Source: Rubrobacter sp. (GTDB lineage Bacteria > Actinomycetota > Rubrobacteria > Rubrobacterales > Rubrobacteraceae). Taken from it: a stretch of DNA of 41,639 nt. Below the pieces are notes generated by a model. That model did no database searches and had not been told where the DNA came from. It worked only from the letters and a program-made list of their open reading frames with translations. Position 1 is the stretch's first letter. The number at the start of each line of letters is the position of its first letter. The stretch covers positions 1 through 41,639 of the forward strand of contig JACCTS010000245.1 in the NCBI GenBank assembly GCA_013812245.1, given 5' to 3'. A program made the position numbers and the translations under genes. Below are positions 28,837 through 38,297 of the stretch, one piece after another.

Positions 28837-30174
28837 TTACAGCAGCGTCAGTAGCTCGTCGCCGACCACGGAGATGTCTCCGGCGCCCATCGTCAGCACG
28901 GTATCGTCAGGGGCGGAGATATCTCGAAGCACGCCCGGGATGGAGCTCTGCTCCGGGACGTAGTAGACATCCGGGTGGCCACGGGTTTCGCAGATGGCGT
29001 CCACGATCAGCTTCCCGTTCACGCCGGGCTGAGGCATCTCGCCGGCGCCGTACACGTCGGTTATGAGGACAGCGTCGGCAGCCGTGAAGGCGCCACCGAA
29101 CTCCCGATACAGGCGGCGGGTGCGCGAGTAGCGGTGCGGCTGGAACACGGCAATGACCCTCCCGTCCGAGGTCGTCCGGGCCACGTCGAGCGTGGCGGAG
29201 AGCTCCGTCGGGTGGTGGGCGTAGTCGTCCACTATCCGGACGCCTGAACGGTGGCCTTTGATCTGGAAGCGCCTCCGTACGCCGCCGAAGTCTTTCAGGC
29301 TCCTCGCGGCCTCAAGTGCATCCCGTCCGAGCCAGCGGGCCACCGCCGCCGCAGCCAGAGAGTTCAGCGCGTTGTGCCACCCGTGGACCCCTAGCTCCAC
29401 CATGCCCCGTTCCCGGCCGCCTTCGAAGAGCGTGTACGCGTTGGATGCCAGGATCTCCGCCCGCAGATCTCCGGCGTGGATACCGTAGGTGGTCACCAGG
29501 CACGGTGACTGTTCCGCGAGCCGCAGGCAATTTTCGTCGTCGGCGCAGACGACCAGGTGGCCGGAAGGTGGCAGGGCGGCGACGAACGTCGAGAAGGTCT
29601 CCATTACGTCGTCGAGGGAAGAATAAAAGTCTGGATGGTCGAACTCCACGTTGGTGACGACGGCGGCCTGTGGGCGGAGCATCAGGAGCGAACGATCGCT
29701 CTCGTCGGCTTCAGCCACGATCAGATCCCCCCTGCCCTCGACCACGTTGCTGCCGATGTCGTTGAGTTCGCCCCCGATCAGGGCCGTCGGGTCTTCGCCC
29801 AGGGCCTTGAGAACGTGGCTCGTCATGCTCGTGGTCGTGGTCTTGCCGTGCGTCCCGGCCACCGCAACGCTGCGCTTGCCCTCCAGAATGGACGCCAGAG
29901 CCTCGGCGCGCGCGATCACGGGTATGGACCGCCGGTGGGCCTCCAGCAACTCCGGGTTGGTCTTCGGGATGGCCGTCGAGATCACGACCCGCTCCGCGTC
30001 CCCTACCTGCTCCGTCGCATGCCCGATGAACACCTGTATGCCCATCGTCTGGAGCCGTCGGGTGTACGGCGACTCCTTGAGGTCCGAGCCCGAGACGTCG
30101 TGCCCCTGCTTCTTCAGAACCTCCGCGATGCCGCTCATGCCTGCGCCACCAATGCCTATCATGTGGATTTTCAT
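28837..30174 (-). CDS. murC: UDP-N-acetylmuramate--L-alanine ligase
   Basis: IHMIGIGGAGMSGIAEVLKKQGHDVSGSD; GTHGKTTTTSM; YAHHPTE. Confidence 0.97.
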   Translation of the reverse strand: MKIHMIGIGGAGMSGIAEVLKKQGHDVSGSDLKESPYTRRLQTMGIQVFIGHATEQVGDAERVVISTAIPKTNPELLEAHRRSIPVIARAEALASILEGKRSVAVAGTHGKTTTTSMTSHVLKALGEDPTALIGGELNDIGSNVVEGRGDLIVAEADESDRSLLMLRPQAAVVTNVEFDHPDFYSSLDDVMETFSTFVAALPPSGHLVVCADDENCLRLAEQSPCLVTTYGIHAGDLRAEILASNAYTLFEGGRERGMVELGVHGWHNALNSLAAAAVARWLGRDALEAARSLKDFGGVRRRFQIKGHRSGVRIVDDYAHHPTELSATLDVARTTSDGRVIAVFQPHRYSRTRRLYREFGGAFTAADAVLITDVYGAGEMPQPGVNGKLIVDAICETRGHPDVYYVPEQSSIPGVLRDISAPDDTVLTMGAGDISVVGDELLTLL

Positions 30175-31274
30175 GTTGTATCCTCCCGCCCTTCGACGGT
30201 CACGTTCAACAATCTTCGGGCCACTTCATCCGCCGCTCCCGGCGTCGCCAGTTCCTTCATGCTCCCGGCGAGGCGTTCGCGGCGCTCGCTGTCTTCCAAC
30301 AAGTCTTCGACGCGGTGGCGCAGAACCTCCGAGGTGACCTCGGAATTCGGGAGCAACTCTGCAGCGCCTCTTTCCGTGAAGTAGCGGGCGTTGTGGAGTT
30401 GATGGTTTCCCGTGGCGTGTGGGAATGGGATCAGGACCGACGCCCTTCCCACAGCCGCCACGTCAAACAGGGAACCTGCCCCGGCGCGTGTGATCACGAC
30501 CTCCGCCGCCGCCACGTACCGCCAGAGATCATCAGCATATTCCAGTATTATGTGTCTATTATTTTCTGTCTGGAGGCTCGGGAAGTCCCGGCGGCCGGCG
30601 ACCTGGACGACCGTGTAAGGTGTCGCCTCCCGAAACGCCTGTTGCGCGTCCAGGTTGATCTTGAGCGCGCCGCCGCTGCCGCCGAAGATCAGGACGACCG
30701 GTGGTTCAAGGCCGAGTTCGCGCAATGCTTCTTCTCTTGACGCTTCGAAGAACTCCCGGCGGGTGGGCATCCCGACCCAGACCGCTCTCGTGAAGTGTTC
30801 CACGGCGGCCGGAAAGGTCACGAGGATCTTTTGGGTGAGGCGGCTGGCGAAGCGGTTCACGCGGCCGGGGACGGAGTTCTGCTCGTGCAGGACCGTTGGC
30901 ACGCCGAGCGTGTGGGCGGCCAGAACGGCGGGGGCGCTCGCGTATCCGCCGACGCCCAGGACGACCGAAGGCCGAAACTCTTGGATGATCCGGCGACAGC
31001 GCGATATGACGGCCTGCACGAAAAGTGCAACCGCACGGACACGGGCCCCGAGGCCACCATCCAGCCCTTTGAGGGGCAGGGAGTGGAGAACATAGCCCTT
31101 CTGCGGGACCAGGTCCATCTCTATCCCCGACGTCGCGCCGACGAACTCCACCACGGCTCCTTTCGCGCGCAGGCTATCCGCCACGCAGAGCGCGGGGATC
31201 GCGTGTCCTCCGGTCCCTCCGCCGGCGATCAAGATTCGCGACGGCTCGCGGTCTGACTTCTCTGGCTCGCTCAC
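30171..31274 (-). CDS. murG: UDP-GlcNAc transferase MurG
   Basis: ILIAGGGTGGHAIPALCVADSL; GVGGYASAPAV; LHEQNSVPGRVNR. Confidence 0.96.
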   Translation of the reverse strand: MSEPEKSDREPSRILIAGGGTGGHAIPALCVADSLRAKGAVVEFVGATSGIEMDLVPQKGYVLHSLPLKGLDGGLGARVRAVALFVQAVISRCRRIIQEFRPSVVLGVGGYASAPAVLAAHTLGVPTVLHEQNSVPGRVNRFASRLTQKILVTFPAAVEHFTRAVWVGMPTRREFFEASREEALRELGLEPPVVLIFGGSGGALKINLDAQQAFREATPYTVVQVAGRRDFPSLQTENNRHIILEYADDLWRYVAAAEVVITRAGAGSLFDVAAVGRASVLIPFPHATGNHQLHNARYFTERGAAELLPNSEVTSEVLRHRVEDLLEDSERRERLAGSMKELATPGAADEVARRLLNVTVEGREDTT

Positions 31275-32319
31275 TATCCTCCGATATCCTGCACAGCATT
31301 CCCATGGCCGCGAAGCAGACCAGCATGCTCGTCCCGCCGTAGCTGACGAACGGCAACGTCATGCCGGCCAGCGGGAGCACGCCCATCGCCGCCCCGATGT
31401 TGAAGACGGCCTGCGCCGTGATCGTGGTGGTCAGCCCTGCCGCCATGCAGCGTCCAAGCACCGAGGGTGCTTGCAGGGCGATTCTCAATCCCGCCAGCGC
31501 CAGGAAGACGAAAGCGGCGATGACCAGCACCATCCCGAGCAGCCCGAGCTCCTCGCCTATGAGCGCGAAAATCATATCCGTCATCAACGCCGGAACGTAA
31601 GTCCCCTCGGCGCCCGCACCAGCCCCTGCTCCGAAAAGGTCGCCGGACTGTATGGCCGTCATGGACTGTACCACTTGATAGCCAGAACCCTGAGAGACGG
31701 ACCACGGGTCGAGGAAGGTCATGAACCTCTCCCGCCGGTACGGGGCGAGCAACATCACGACGAACAGAGCGGCGATGGCGGCCCCGCCAGCCAGTACCAG
31801 ATCCCGGGTGCGGACCTCCGAGGCCCAGAGTACCCCCACCACGCCCGCCAGGATCATGACGGAGGTTCCGAAGTCCGGTTCCAGAACCACCAGCCCGAAG
31901 AGCACGCCGACCACGGCCAGCAAGCCCATTGGGAGCCCGGAACCGGAGCGAAGCCGGGCCACCCAAACACTCGCCGTCACCACGGCTGCGACCTTGGCGA
32001 ACTCCGCCGGCTGCACCATGAATTGGCCCAGGTCGAACCACCTCCTGGAGCCGTCGATCTTCACCCCGATCCCGGGTATCAATACTAGGATCAGGCTGAC
32101 AAGCACGGCCACGTACAGTACCGGCCCGAATTTTCGCCAGGCTGTGTACCGGACGCGGCTCGCCAGAAAGAACAAAACCACCCCGAGCGCCACGTGGCTG
32201 GCGCGCACTACCAGGTACGACGTTCCAGAGTACCGGTAGGTCGCCGAATACACCATGACGATCCCCAACAGCGAGAGCCCGAGGGCGACCAGAAAGAGGT
32301 AGGTTCGCAGGGTCGTCAA
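31174..32319 (-). CDS. ftsW: FtsW lipid II polymerase (SEDS)
   Basis: GVKIDGSRRWFDLGQFMVQPAEFAK; LEPDFGTS; GGTSMLVCFAAMGMLCRIS. Confidence 0.95.
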   Translation of the reverse strand: MTTLRTYLFLVALGLSLLGIVMVYSATYRYSGTSYLVVRASHVALGVVLFFLASRVRYTAWRKFGPVLYVAVLVSLILVLIPGIGVKIDGSRRWFDLGQFMVQPAEFAKVAAVVTASVWVARLRSGSGLPMGLLAVVGVLFGLVVLEPDFGTSVMILAGVVGVLWASEVRTRDLVLAGGAAIAALFVVMLLAPYRRERFMTFLDPWSVSQGSGYQVVQSMTAIQSGDLFGAGAGAGAEGTYVPALMTDMIFALIGEELGLLGMVLVIAAFVFLALAGLRIALQAPSVLGRCMAAGLTTTITAQAVFNIGAAMGVLPLAGMTLPFVSYGGTSMLVCFAAMGMLCRISEDSERAREVRPRAVANLDRRRRDRRTRDPRALRGG

Positions 32320-32325
32320 CCGCCG

Positions 32326-33660
32326 TCACCCCCGCCTCTCCGATACGTGTCCGGCGACGAACTCCCCGGACACGTATCGGGTAAACGCCCGGCCTCGCTC
32401 CTCGTATCCCGGAAACTGATCGAAGCTGGCGCACCCCGGCGAGAGCAATACAACGTCCCCGCTCCGCGCCAGTCTATCCGCTTCTTCCACGGCCTCCGAG
32501 AGCTCCGAGGTGACGATCACGGCTCCGTCCCACCTCTCGCGCAGGTAGTCGAAGATCCTGGGTCCCGCCTCGCCCTGGCAGACGACCGCCCGGCATCGGT
32601 CGAGGAGCGGGAGAACCTCAGCAAAATCCGTGTGCTTCTCGGAGCCACCCAGGATCAGGATCACCGGCCGGTAAAAGCTCGATAGGGTCGCCGCGACCGC
32701 CGCCGGGTTGGTCGCCTTGGAATCGTCTACGAACAGCACGCCGCCACGCTCTGCGACGATCTCCATCCTGTGCGGTTTCAGGCGATAGCCGAGAAGACCG
32801 GCCCGAATATCTTCCAGGCTTGCCCCCACCCATTCCGCCGCCGCCGCCGCGAAGAGCGCGTTCTCGTGGTTGTGGACGCCAGCGAACCGCATCTCGTCTT
32901 CGGAAGCGATCTCCGCGCCCCTGAGGAACAAGCGTCCGTCTCGTATCTCCGTGTCGCCCTCTCCAACGACGAGGGCCTCTGCAGCGAACTCGTCCGCCGC
33001 ATCCCGGCCGACAGGGTCAACCGCGCTTACCAGCGCCAGGTCATCGTGCCCCTGTCCCTCGAAGACGCGCAGCTTGTCCGCGACATACTCTTCGAACGAG
33101 GCGTGCCAGTTGAGGTGATCCGGGCGCGCGTTCAGGAGCGCCGCGACCTCGAAGCCAGGTTCATTCATGTAGTGGAGCTGGAAAGACGACACTTCGAGGA
33201 CCAGGAGCCCGGCCCGTTGAATTTCGTCCAGGCAGCCGGTCATGGCACGCCATGAGTTCCCGGCCACGGCGTGCGGAATACCGGCCTTTTCCAGGATCGT
33301 CCGGATCATATCCACCACCGTCGTCTTGCCGTTCGTTCCCGTCACGGCGATAGTCCGCACCCCCGGCCCGAGTAACTCTAGACCGAGGGCCACCTCCGAG
33401 AGCACCGGGATCCCTCGTTCCCCTGCGGCCAAGAGAACCGCGTCCCGCGGACGTATTCCGGGGCTAACGACCACCCGTCCGGCGCCCTCCAGCGCCTCCG
33501 GCCCGGCGCCGAGACGACCTTCGACGCCGAGCTTCTTCAGGGTTTCGCGCAGTCCATCTGAGTCGTTGGCGTCGGCGGCGGTCACGGGCTCTCCGCGATC
33601 AAGTAGAGCGCGGATGGCGGCGACCCCGGATTCTCCCAGCCCGTAGATCAGAGTAGACAT
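32326..33660 (-). CDS. murD: UDP-N-acetylmuramoylalanine--D-glutamate ligase
   Basis: IAVTGTNGKTTVVDMI; VLEVSSFQLHYM; LSPGCASFDQFPGYEERGRAF; start MSTLIYGLGESG. Confidence 0.96.
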   Translation of the reverse strand: MSTLIYGLGESGVAAIRALLDRGEPVTAADANDSDGLRETLKKLGVEGRLGAGPEALEGAGRVVVSPGIRPRDAVLLAAGERGIPVLSEVALGLELLGPGVRTIAVTGTNGKTTVVDMIRTILEKAGIPHAVAGNSWRAMTGCLDEIQRAGLLVLEVSSFQLHYMNEPGFEVAALLNARPDHLNWHASFEEYVADKLRVFEGQGHDDLALVSAVDPVGRDAADEFAAEALVVGEGDTEIRDGRLFLRGAEIASEDEMRFAGVHNHENALFAAAAAEWVGASLEDIRAGLLGYRLKPHRMEIVAERGGVLFVDDSKATNPAAVAATLSSFYRPVILILGGSEKHTDFAEVLPLLDRCRAVVCQGEAGPRIFDYLRERWDGAVIVTSELSEAVEEADRLARSGDVVLLSPGCASFDQFPGYEERGRAFTRYVSGEFVAGHVSERRG

Positions 33661-33670
33661 CAGGAAAGCC

Positions 33671-34663
33671 TCAGACCGCGTTGTAGAGTAGGAGGTAATA
33701 GAGGAAGAAGCCAGCCGCCGAGAAGGCAACCTGCACGATCCAGAAGCGCACCACGATCTTGTTCTCCTCCCACCCGGAGAGCTCGAAGTGGTGGTGGATG
33801 GGGGCCATCTTGAAGACCCTGCGCCCCGTCGCCTTGAAGAAGCCGTACTGGATGATGACCGAGAGAGCCTCTATGACGAAGAGCCCCCCGATCACCGGCA
33901 AGAGCATCTCCGTTTTGGTCAGCACGGCCGCCGCGCCCAGCACGCCTCCGATGGCCAGCGAGCCAGTGTCCCCCATGAACACCTGCGCCGGATGGGCGTT
34001 GTACCAGAGGAAACCGATGATCGCCCCAACCATCGCGCCGCAGATGATCGCCACGTCGTACTGGCGTTCCAGGAACGCGATGGCCGTGTACGCCGTGAGG
34101 GCGATGGCCCCTGTCCCCGCCGCCAGCCCGTCCAGCCCGTCGGTCAGGTTGACGGCATTCGTAACCCCGGCAAGCACCAGCAGCAAGAAGACGCTGAAGA
34201 GACCAATCCCGATGATCCCAGGCCCCAGCACCAGGTTCCGGTCCAGCCCCGGCACGATCACGTTCTGCGTCACGCCCACGTAGCGCAGCGCCAGCACGTC
34301 GGCCAGCACGACCGTCACGGCGAGAAGCAGAAACTTGTACTTCACGCTCAACCCTTCGCTGCGCCTCTTGGAGATCTTTTGCCAGTCGTCGTAAAGTCCG
34401 ATTCCGGCCGTCACCGCCACCAGCAACAACGTCGCGACGGTCGGCCAATTGAACCGCGCCACCACGACCAGCGCCGCCAGCAAACCAGTCAGCATGACCA
34501 CCCCGCCCATCGTGGGTGTTCCAGCTTTGATCAGGTGGGTCTGGGGCCCCTCTTCCCGCACGAACTGGCCGAACTTGCGCATCTGAAGAAACTCTATGAA
34601 CTTCGACCCCAGCGCCACCGTAACCAGGAACGCTATCGCCGCGGCCAGCACAACGCTAAACAA
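33671..34663 (-). CDS. mraY: Phospho-N-acetylmuramoyl-pentapeptide-transferase
   Basis: GTPTMGGVVML; NAVNLTDGLDGLAAG; FMGDTGSLAIGG; PIHHHFELSGWEENKIV. Confidence 0.97.
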   Translation of the reverse strand: MFSVVLAAAIAFLVTVALGSKFIEFLQMRKFGQFVREEGPQTHLIKAGTPTMGGVVMLTGLLAALVVVARFNWPTVATLLLVAVTAGIGLYDDWQKISKRRSEGLSVKYKFLLLAVTVVLADVLALRYVGVTQNVIVPGLDRNLVLGPGIIGIGLFSVFLLLVLAGVTNAVNLTDGLDGLAAGTGAIALTAYTAIAFLERQYDVAIICGAMVGAIIGFLWYNAHPAQVFMGDTGSLAIGGVLGAAAVLTKTEMLLPVIGGLFVIEALSVIIQYGFFKATGRRVFKMAPIHHHFELSGWEENKIVVRFWIVQVAFSAAGFFLYYLLLYNAV

Positions 34664-36044
34664 GAGCTAAACTTTCTCTCAACCTTCGGGTCAACCGTTC
34701 GAGCCCCACACCCCTCGAACCCTTGACCACAACGTAGTCTCTGGTCCTCAAGTGATCGCCGAGCTTCTCCGCCGCTGCCTCCGAGTCCTCGAAGAGTATC
34801 GCCTCGTCGGGAAAGACCTCAGCGTACCAGCGGGCCTCATCCCCGACGCAGACGAGCAGGTCCACGCCGAGTTCCGCGGCGAGCCGTCCGGCCTCGCGGT
34901 GGTATTCGCGCGCCGCCGGGCCGAGCTCGAACATGCCGCCGAGCACGGCGACGAAGCGGCGTCCCTGGCGTAGAGCCTGGTCGGCCCCGTAGCGCAGGAC
35001 GGCCGCGACGGCGGCCGGAGAGGCGTTGTACGAGTCGTCGTAGACCACGATGTCGTCCCTGAGGCGGTGGATCTCGCCGCGAAGGCCCGTGCGCCGCAGA
35101 CGGGCGAGCCCCCTGGCGCTGGTATCGAGGTCGAGGCCGAGGGCGAGGGCTCCACCAAGCGCGGCCAGGAGCGGCGGGACCAGGTGCGTCCCGAACACCG
35201 GACACCGGACCTCGGCCGAGCGGTCGCCGAAGTGCGCGACAAAGCGCAGCCCTTCCTCGATGTCCTCGACCTCAGACGCCCACAGGTCCGCGTCATCCGC
35301 GCCCTCTCGGGCGAAGGTTATGCGCTGCCCGAGCTTCTTCCCCAGGCCGGTGGCCGCCTCCGGTACACCCAGCGGGTACACGAAAGCTCCGTCATCGGGA
35401 AGGGCAAGCGCCAGCTCGCCCTTCGTGGCGGCGATCCCTTCGACGTTTCCGAATGACTCGAGATGCATCGGGACAATGGCCGTCAGGACGCCGACCCCCG
35501 GAGGGGCTATTCCGCACAGGTGCTCAATATCCCCAGGGTGGGTGGCGCCCATCTCCAGGACGAGGACCTCTGTGCGCTCGTCCGCCGCCAGCACCGTGAG
35601 CGGAAGCCCGATCTCATTGTTGAAATTACCTTCCGTCGCCGAGACTTTCTTGCCGGCCACGCGGAGGATGGTCGCCAGCGCGTCCTTGGTCGTGGTCTTC
35701 CCAACGCTGCCGGTAATGCCGACGACGGTGGTGGCTGCGGCGTCATCCTCGGCTTCCCGCGCAAGGTTCCAGCGGGCCAGCCGTTGCAGGGCGTCCAGCG
35801 GATCCTCCACCACGAGCGTGGGGACATCGAGCGGCCGATCGGCCACGGTGGCGGCCGCGCCGCGCGAGTCGGCTTCGGGCGCGAAGTCCGCTCCGTCCGT
35901 CCTTCCCCGAAGGGCGAAAAAGAGATCCCCCTCCCTCACGCGCCGGGAGTCCACAGCCGCGCCCCGGACGAGCGCGTCGCCATCGGCGCCCACCAGTTCG
36001 CCACCGATGGCATGGGCAATCTGCGAGAGGAAGCCGGACCTCAT
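34656..36044 (-). CDS. murF: UDP-N-acetylmuramoyl-tripeptide--D-alanyl-D-alanine ligase
   Basis: GITGSVGKTTTKDALATIL; TEGNFNNEIGLPLTVL; LEMGATHPGDIEHL; YDDSYNASPAAVAAVL. Confidence 0.95.
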   Translation of the reverse strand: MRSGFLSQIAHAIGGELVGADGDALVRGAAVDSRRVREGDLFFALRGRTDGADFAPEADSRGAAATVADRPLDVPTLVVEDPLDALQRLARWNLAREAEDDAAATTVVGITGSVGKTTTKDALATILRVAGKKVSATEGNFNNEIGLPLTVLAADERTEVLVLEMGATHPGDIEHLCGIAPPGVGVLTAIVPMHLESFGNVEGIAATKGELALALPDDGAFVYPLGVPEAATGLGKKLGQRITFAREGADDADLWASEVEDIEEGLRFVAHFGDRSAEVRCPVFGTHLVPPLLAALGGALALGLDLDTSARGLARLRRTGLRGEIHRLRDDIVVYDDSYNASPAAVAAVLRYGADQALRQGRRFVAVLGGMFELGPAAREYHREAGRLAAELGVDLLVCVGDEARWYAEVFPDEAILFEDSEAAAEKLGDHLRTRDYVVVKGSRGVGLERLTRRLRESLALV

Positions 36045-37921
36045 CGGGCCTTCGCTCCTGAGGTCCGGCGGTCTGGCGGGACGTTGAAGTAACCCAGGGT
36101 GAAACCCATCACGTCGTGGAAGGCCGGCGCTGCGGCGACCTCGCCCCAGTAGGTGGTACCGGGGTCGTCTACCGCTATCAGGGCGACGTATTCGGGGTCC
36201 GTAGCCGGGACGAACCCAATAAAGGAGGCCACGTACTCATCGCCGTAGGTGCCGGTATCGGGGTCCACCGTCTGCGAGGTGCCGGTCTTGCCACCCACCG
36301 TATAACCGGGGATCTGGGCCTTGTAACCCGATCCTTTATCGACTACGCCCTGCAGCATTCCGCGTACTATATCCGAGGTCTTTTCGCTTATCACTCGCTG
36401 GCCCGCAGGCTCCGGATCGTCGCGCTTCACCACATGGGGTGTGATCCTTTGCCCGCCGTTGACGAGCGCCGCGTACCCCGAGACGAGCTGCAGCGGAGTA
36501 ACCGAGAGCCCTTGCCCGATAGGAATGTTGCCGATAGACGAGCCGCTCCAGTCCTCGTAAGCGGGGACCACCCCAGGGTTCTCGCCCCACAGGTCCACGC
36601 CCGTAGCCTGCCCGAACCCGAAGCTACGGATGTATTCGGACAGCTTCCGCCCGCCCAGGTCCTGCGCCACATGCACCGCCCCGACGTTGCTCGACTCCCG
36701 CAAGACATCGGCGGGAGTCATTATCTCCGTCTCGTGCGGCTGCGAATCATGGATCACACGGTCCGCGACCGTCATGTGATCTGCAATGACATACCTGGTG
36801 TCCGTCGTGACCACGTTCTCCTCTAGCGCCGAAGCCACGGTAAAGGCCTTGAACGTAGACCCGGGCTCGTAGGGATCGGTCAGCACCCTGTCCCTCTGCG
36901 CTTCGGCTGAGGCTTCTTCAATGTTGTTGTTGTCGTAGCTCGGCACGTTGGCGAGGGCCACGATGGAGCCGTCATCGACCCGCATCATCACCCCGACAGC
37001 GCTCCTGGCCTTGTTCTTCTCGACGGTCTCGGCAAGAGCTTTTTCCAGCTCTTGCTGGACGGCGATATCCAGGGTGAGCGTCACGTCCTCGCCGTTCTTC
37101 AAGGTATCGTCGTAGCGCTCCTCCACCCCGCCGAACGCCTCGTCGTAATCTCCCAGGTGTCCTGTCACCTGGCTTGCGAGCGTTCCATCCGGGTACACGC
37201 GGACGGCGTCCGGGGCCACCGTGATCCCGTCTATGCGGAGTGCCCAGATGGCATCCGCCTTCCGAGGGTCCACGCCGGTGGCAACGACGCTGTATCCAGA
37301 GAGCTCGCCGTCGGGGCCGCGCTTCGTCAACAAGTGTTCTATCTTATCCGCACTTTGATCCGTCTCGGGACCGATGACGGAGGCCAGCGCGTCGGCGGCT
37401 TTCGCCGGCTCCTGTATCTGATAGGGGGTGGCGATCACGCGCACGGTGTCGTGGCTGGTCGCCAGCTTCCTGCCGTCCGCGCTCAGGATATCGCCGCGTC
37501 CCCGCGCCGCAAGCTCCGACGCGTCGGAGATCTGCACGGCGGCGAACGCCTGATCCCCCCTTCCGTCCGTGATGCTCAAATGCGCCGCCCGCGCACCCAG
37601 CAGGACACCTGCGAGCGCGACCATGGCGATCACCAGCCGTACCCGTCCCCGGCCAACCGTCCGGGGCGGGGTACCCGAATTGGAAGCGACCCGCCCCGAT
37701 GTACGACGGCGCGCCCGGCGGTTCTGGGGAAGCTGAACGACCCGGCCCCCGGAGCCCCGGCGGTCACGCCCGCTGGTGCTGCGCGCGGTCGCGCCACGGT
37801 CGCCACGAGTCGTGGTCCGGTTCCGAGGGACACTCTTGCCGCGGGTTCCGCGAGTGGAGCGATCCCGAGCCGTGCTATTGGGGGTTCTCCCTTTTCTTCT
37901 GTCCCCCACTTTGCCTGCCAT
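36041..37921 (-). CDS. ftsI: FtsI/PBP class B transpeptidase with long basic N-terminus
   Basis: EPGSTFKAFTVASALE (SxxK), RESSNVGA (SSN), GGKTGTSQTV (KTG); no PASTA-like C-terminus seen. Confidence 0.93.
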   Translation of the reverse strand: MAGKVGDRRKGRTPNSTARDRSTRGTRGKSVPRNRTTTRGDRGATARSTSGRDRRGSGGRVVQLPQNRRARRRTSGRVASNSGTPPRTVGRGRVRLVIAMVALAGVLLGARAAHLSITDGRGDQAFAAVQISDASELAARGRGDILSADGRKLATSHDTVRVIATPYQIQEPAKAADALASVIGPETDQSADKIEHLLTKRGPDGELSGYSVVATGVDPRKADAIWALRIDGITVAPDAVRVYPDGTLASQVTGHLGDYDEAFGGVEERYDDTLKNGEDVTLTLDIAVQQELEKALAETVEKNKARSAVGVMMRVDDGSIVALANVPSYDNNNIEEASAEAQRDRVLTDPYEPGSTFKAFTVASALEENVVTTDTRYVIADHMTVADRVIHDSQPHETEIMTPADVLRESSNVGAVHVAQDLGGRKLSEYIRSFGFGQATGVDLWGENPGVVPAYEDWSGSSIGNIPIGQGLSVTPLQLVSGYAALVNGGQRITPHVVKRDDPEPAGQRVISEKTSDIVRGMLQGVVDKGSGYKAQIPGYTVGGKTGTSQTVDPDTGTYGDEYVASFIGFVPATDPEYVALIAVDDPGTTYWGEVAAAPAFHDVMGFTLGYFNVPPDRRTSGAKAR

Positions 37922-38297
37922 CCTCCCTGTTACCGCTATAAACCTTCAAGTCCACGCCTTCGGGGTCCCGCATCTTCAACTCCTCGCGGGCGAGAGGCCG
38001 TATCCTGCCGGGGCTCGAAAGCTCCGCGACCCGCACCTCGAGATTCTCCCGCTCGGCCGCAGCGTGAGCGTTGAGTCCTTCCAACTCCGCCACCCGGTCA
38101 CCGAGTCCGGCGGATACCGTGTGCAGGTAGACGCTCCCCAGCATCAACAGCACCGGCACCACCACCAGCATCACAAACCCCCGCCGCTCCCTCGTCTTCT
38201 TGCCCTTTGAAGAACGAGAGACCGTGCGTCTCGAGGGCCGCATGGAGGGGCTCGGACCGGGAGACCGGACCGGGCGCCCTCGCTGCGGCGCGGCCAT
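37875..38297 (-). CDS. ftsL: FtsL-like septum protein
   Basis: Short basic N-term, one TM (FVMLVVVPVLLMLGSVYLHTVSA), coiled coil, position between rsmH and ftsI. Confidence 0.75.
   Translation of the reverse strand: MAAPQRGRPVRSPGPSPSMRPSRRTVSRSSKGKKTRERRGFVMLVVVPVLLMLGSVYLHTVSAGLGDRVAELEGLNAHAAAERENLEVRVAELSSPGRIRPLAREELKMRDPEGVDLKVYSGNREDGRQSGGQKKRENPQ

Noticed and set aside
31274-32434. 386-aa alternative minus-strand frame
   Set aside because: Overlaps authentic FtsW (SEDS motifs) in another frame; composition Arg/Gly-rich.
37052-38074. 340-aa plus-strand ORF
   Set aside because: Antisense to ftsI/ftsL, no motifs.
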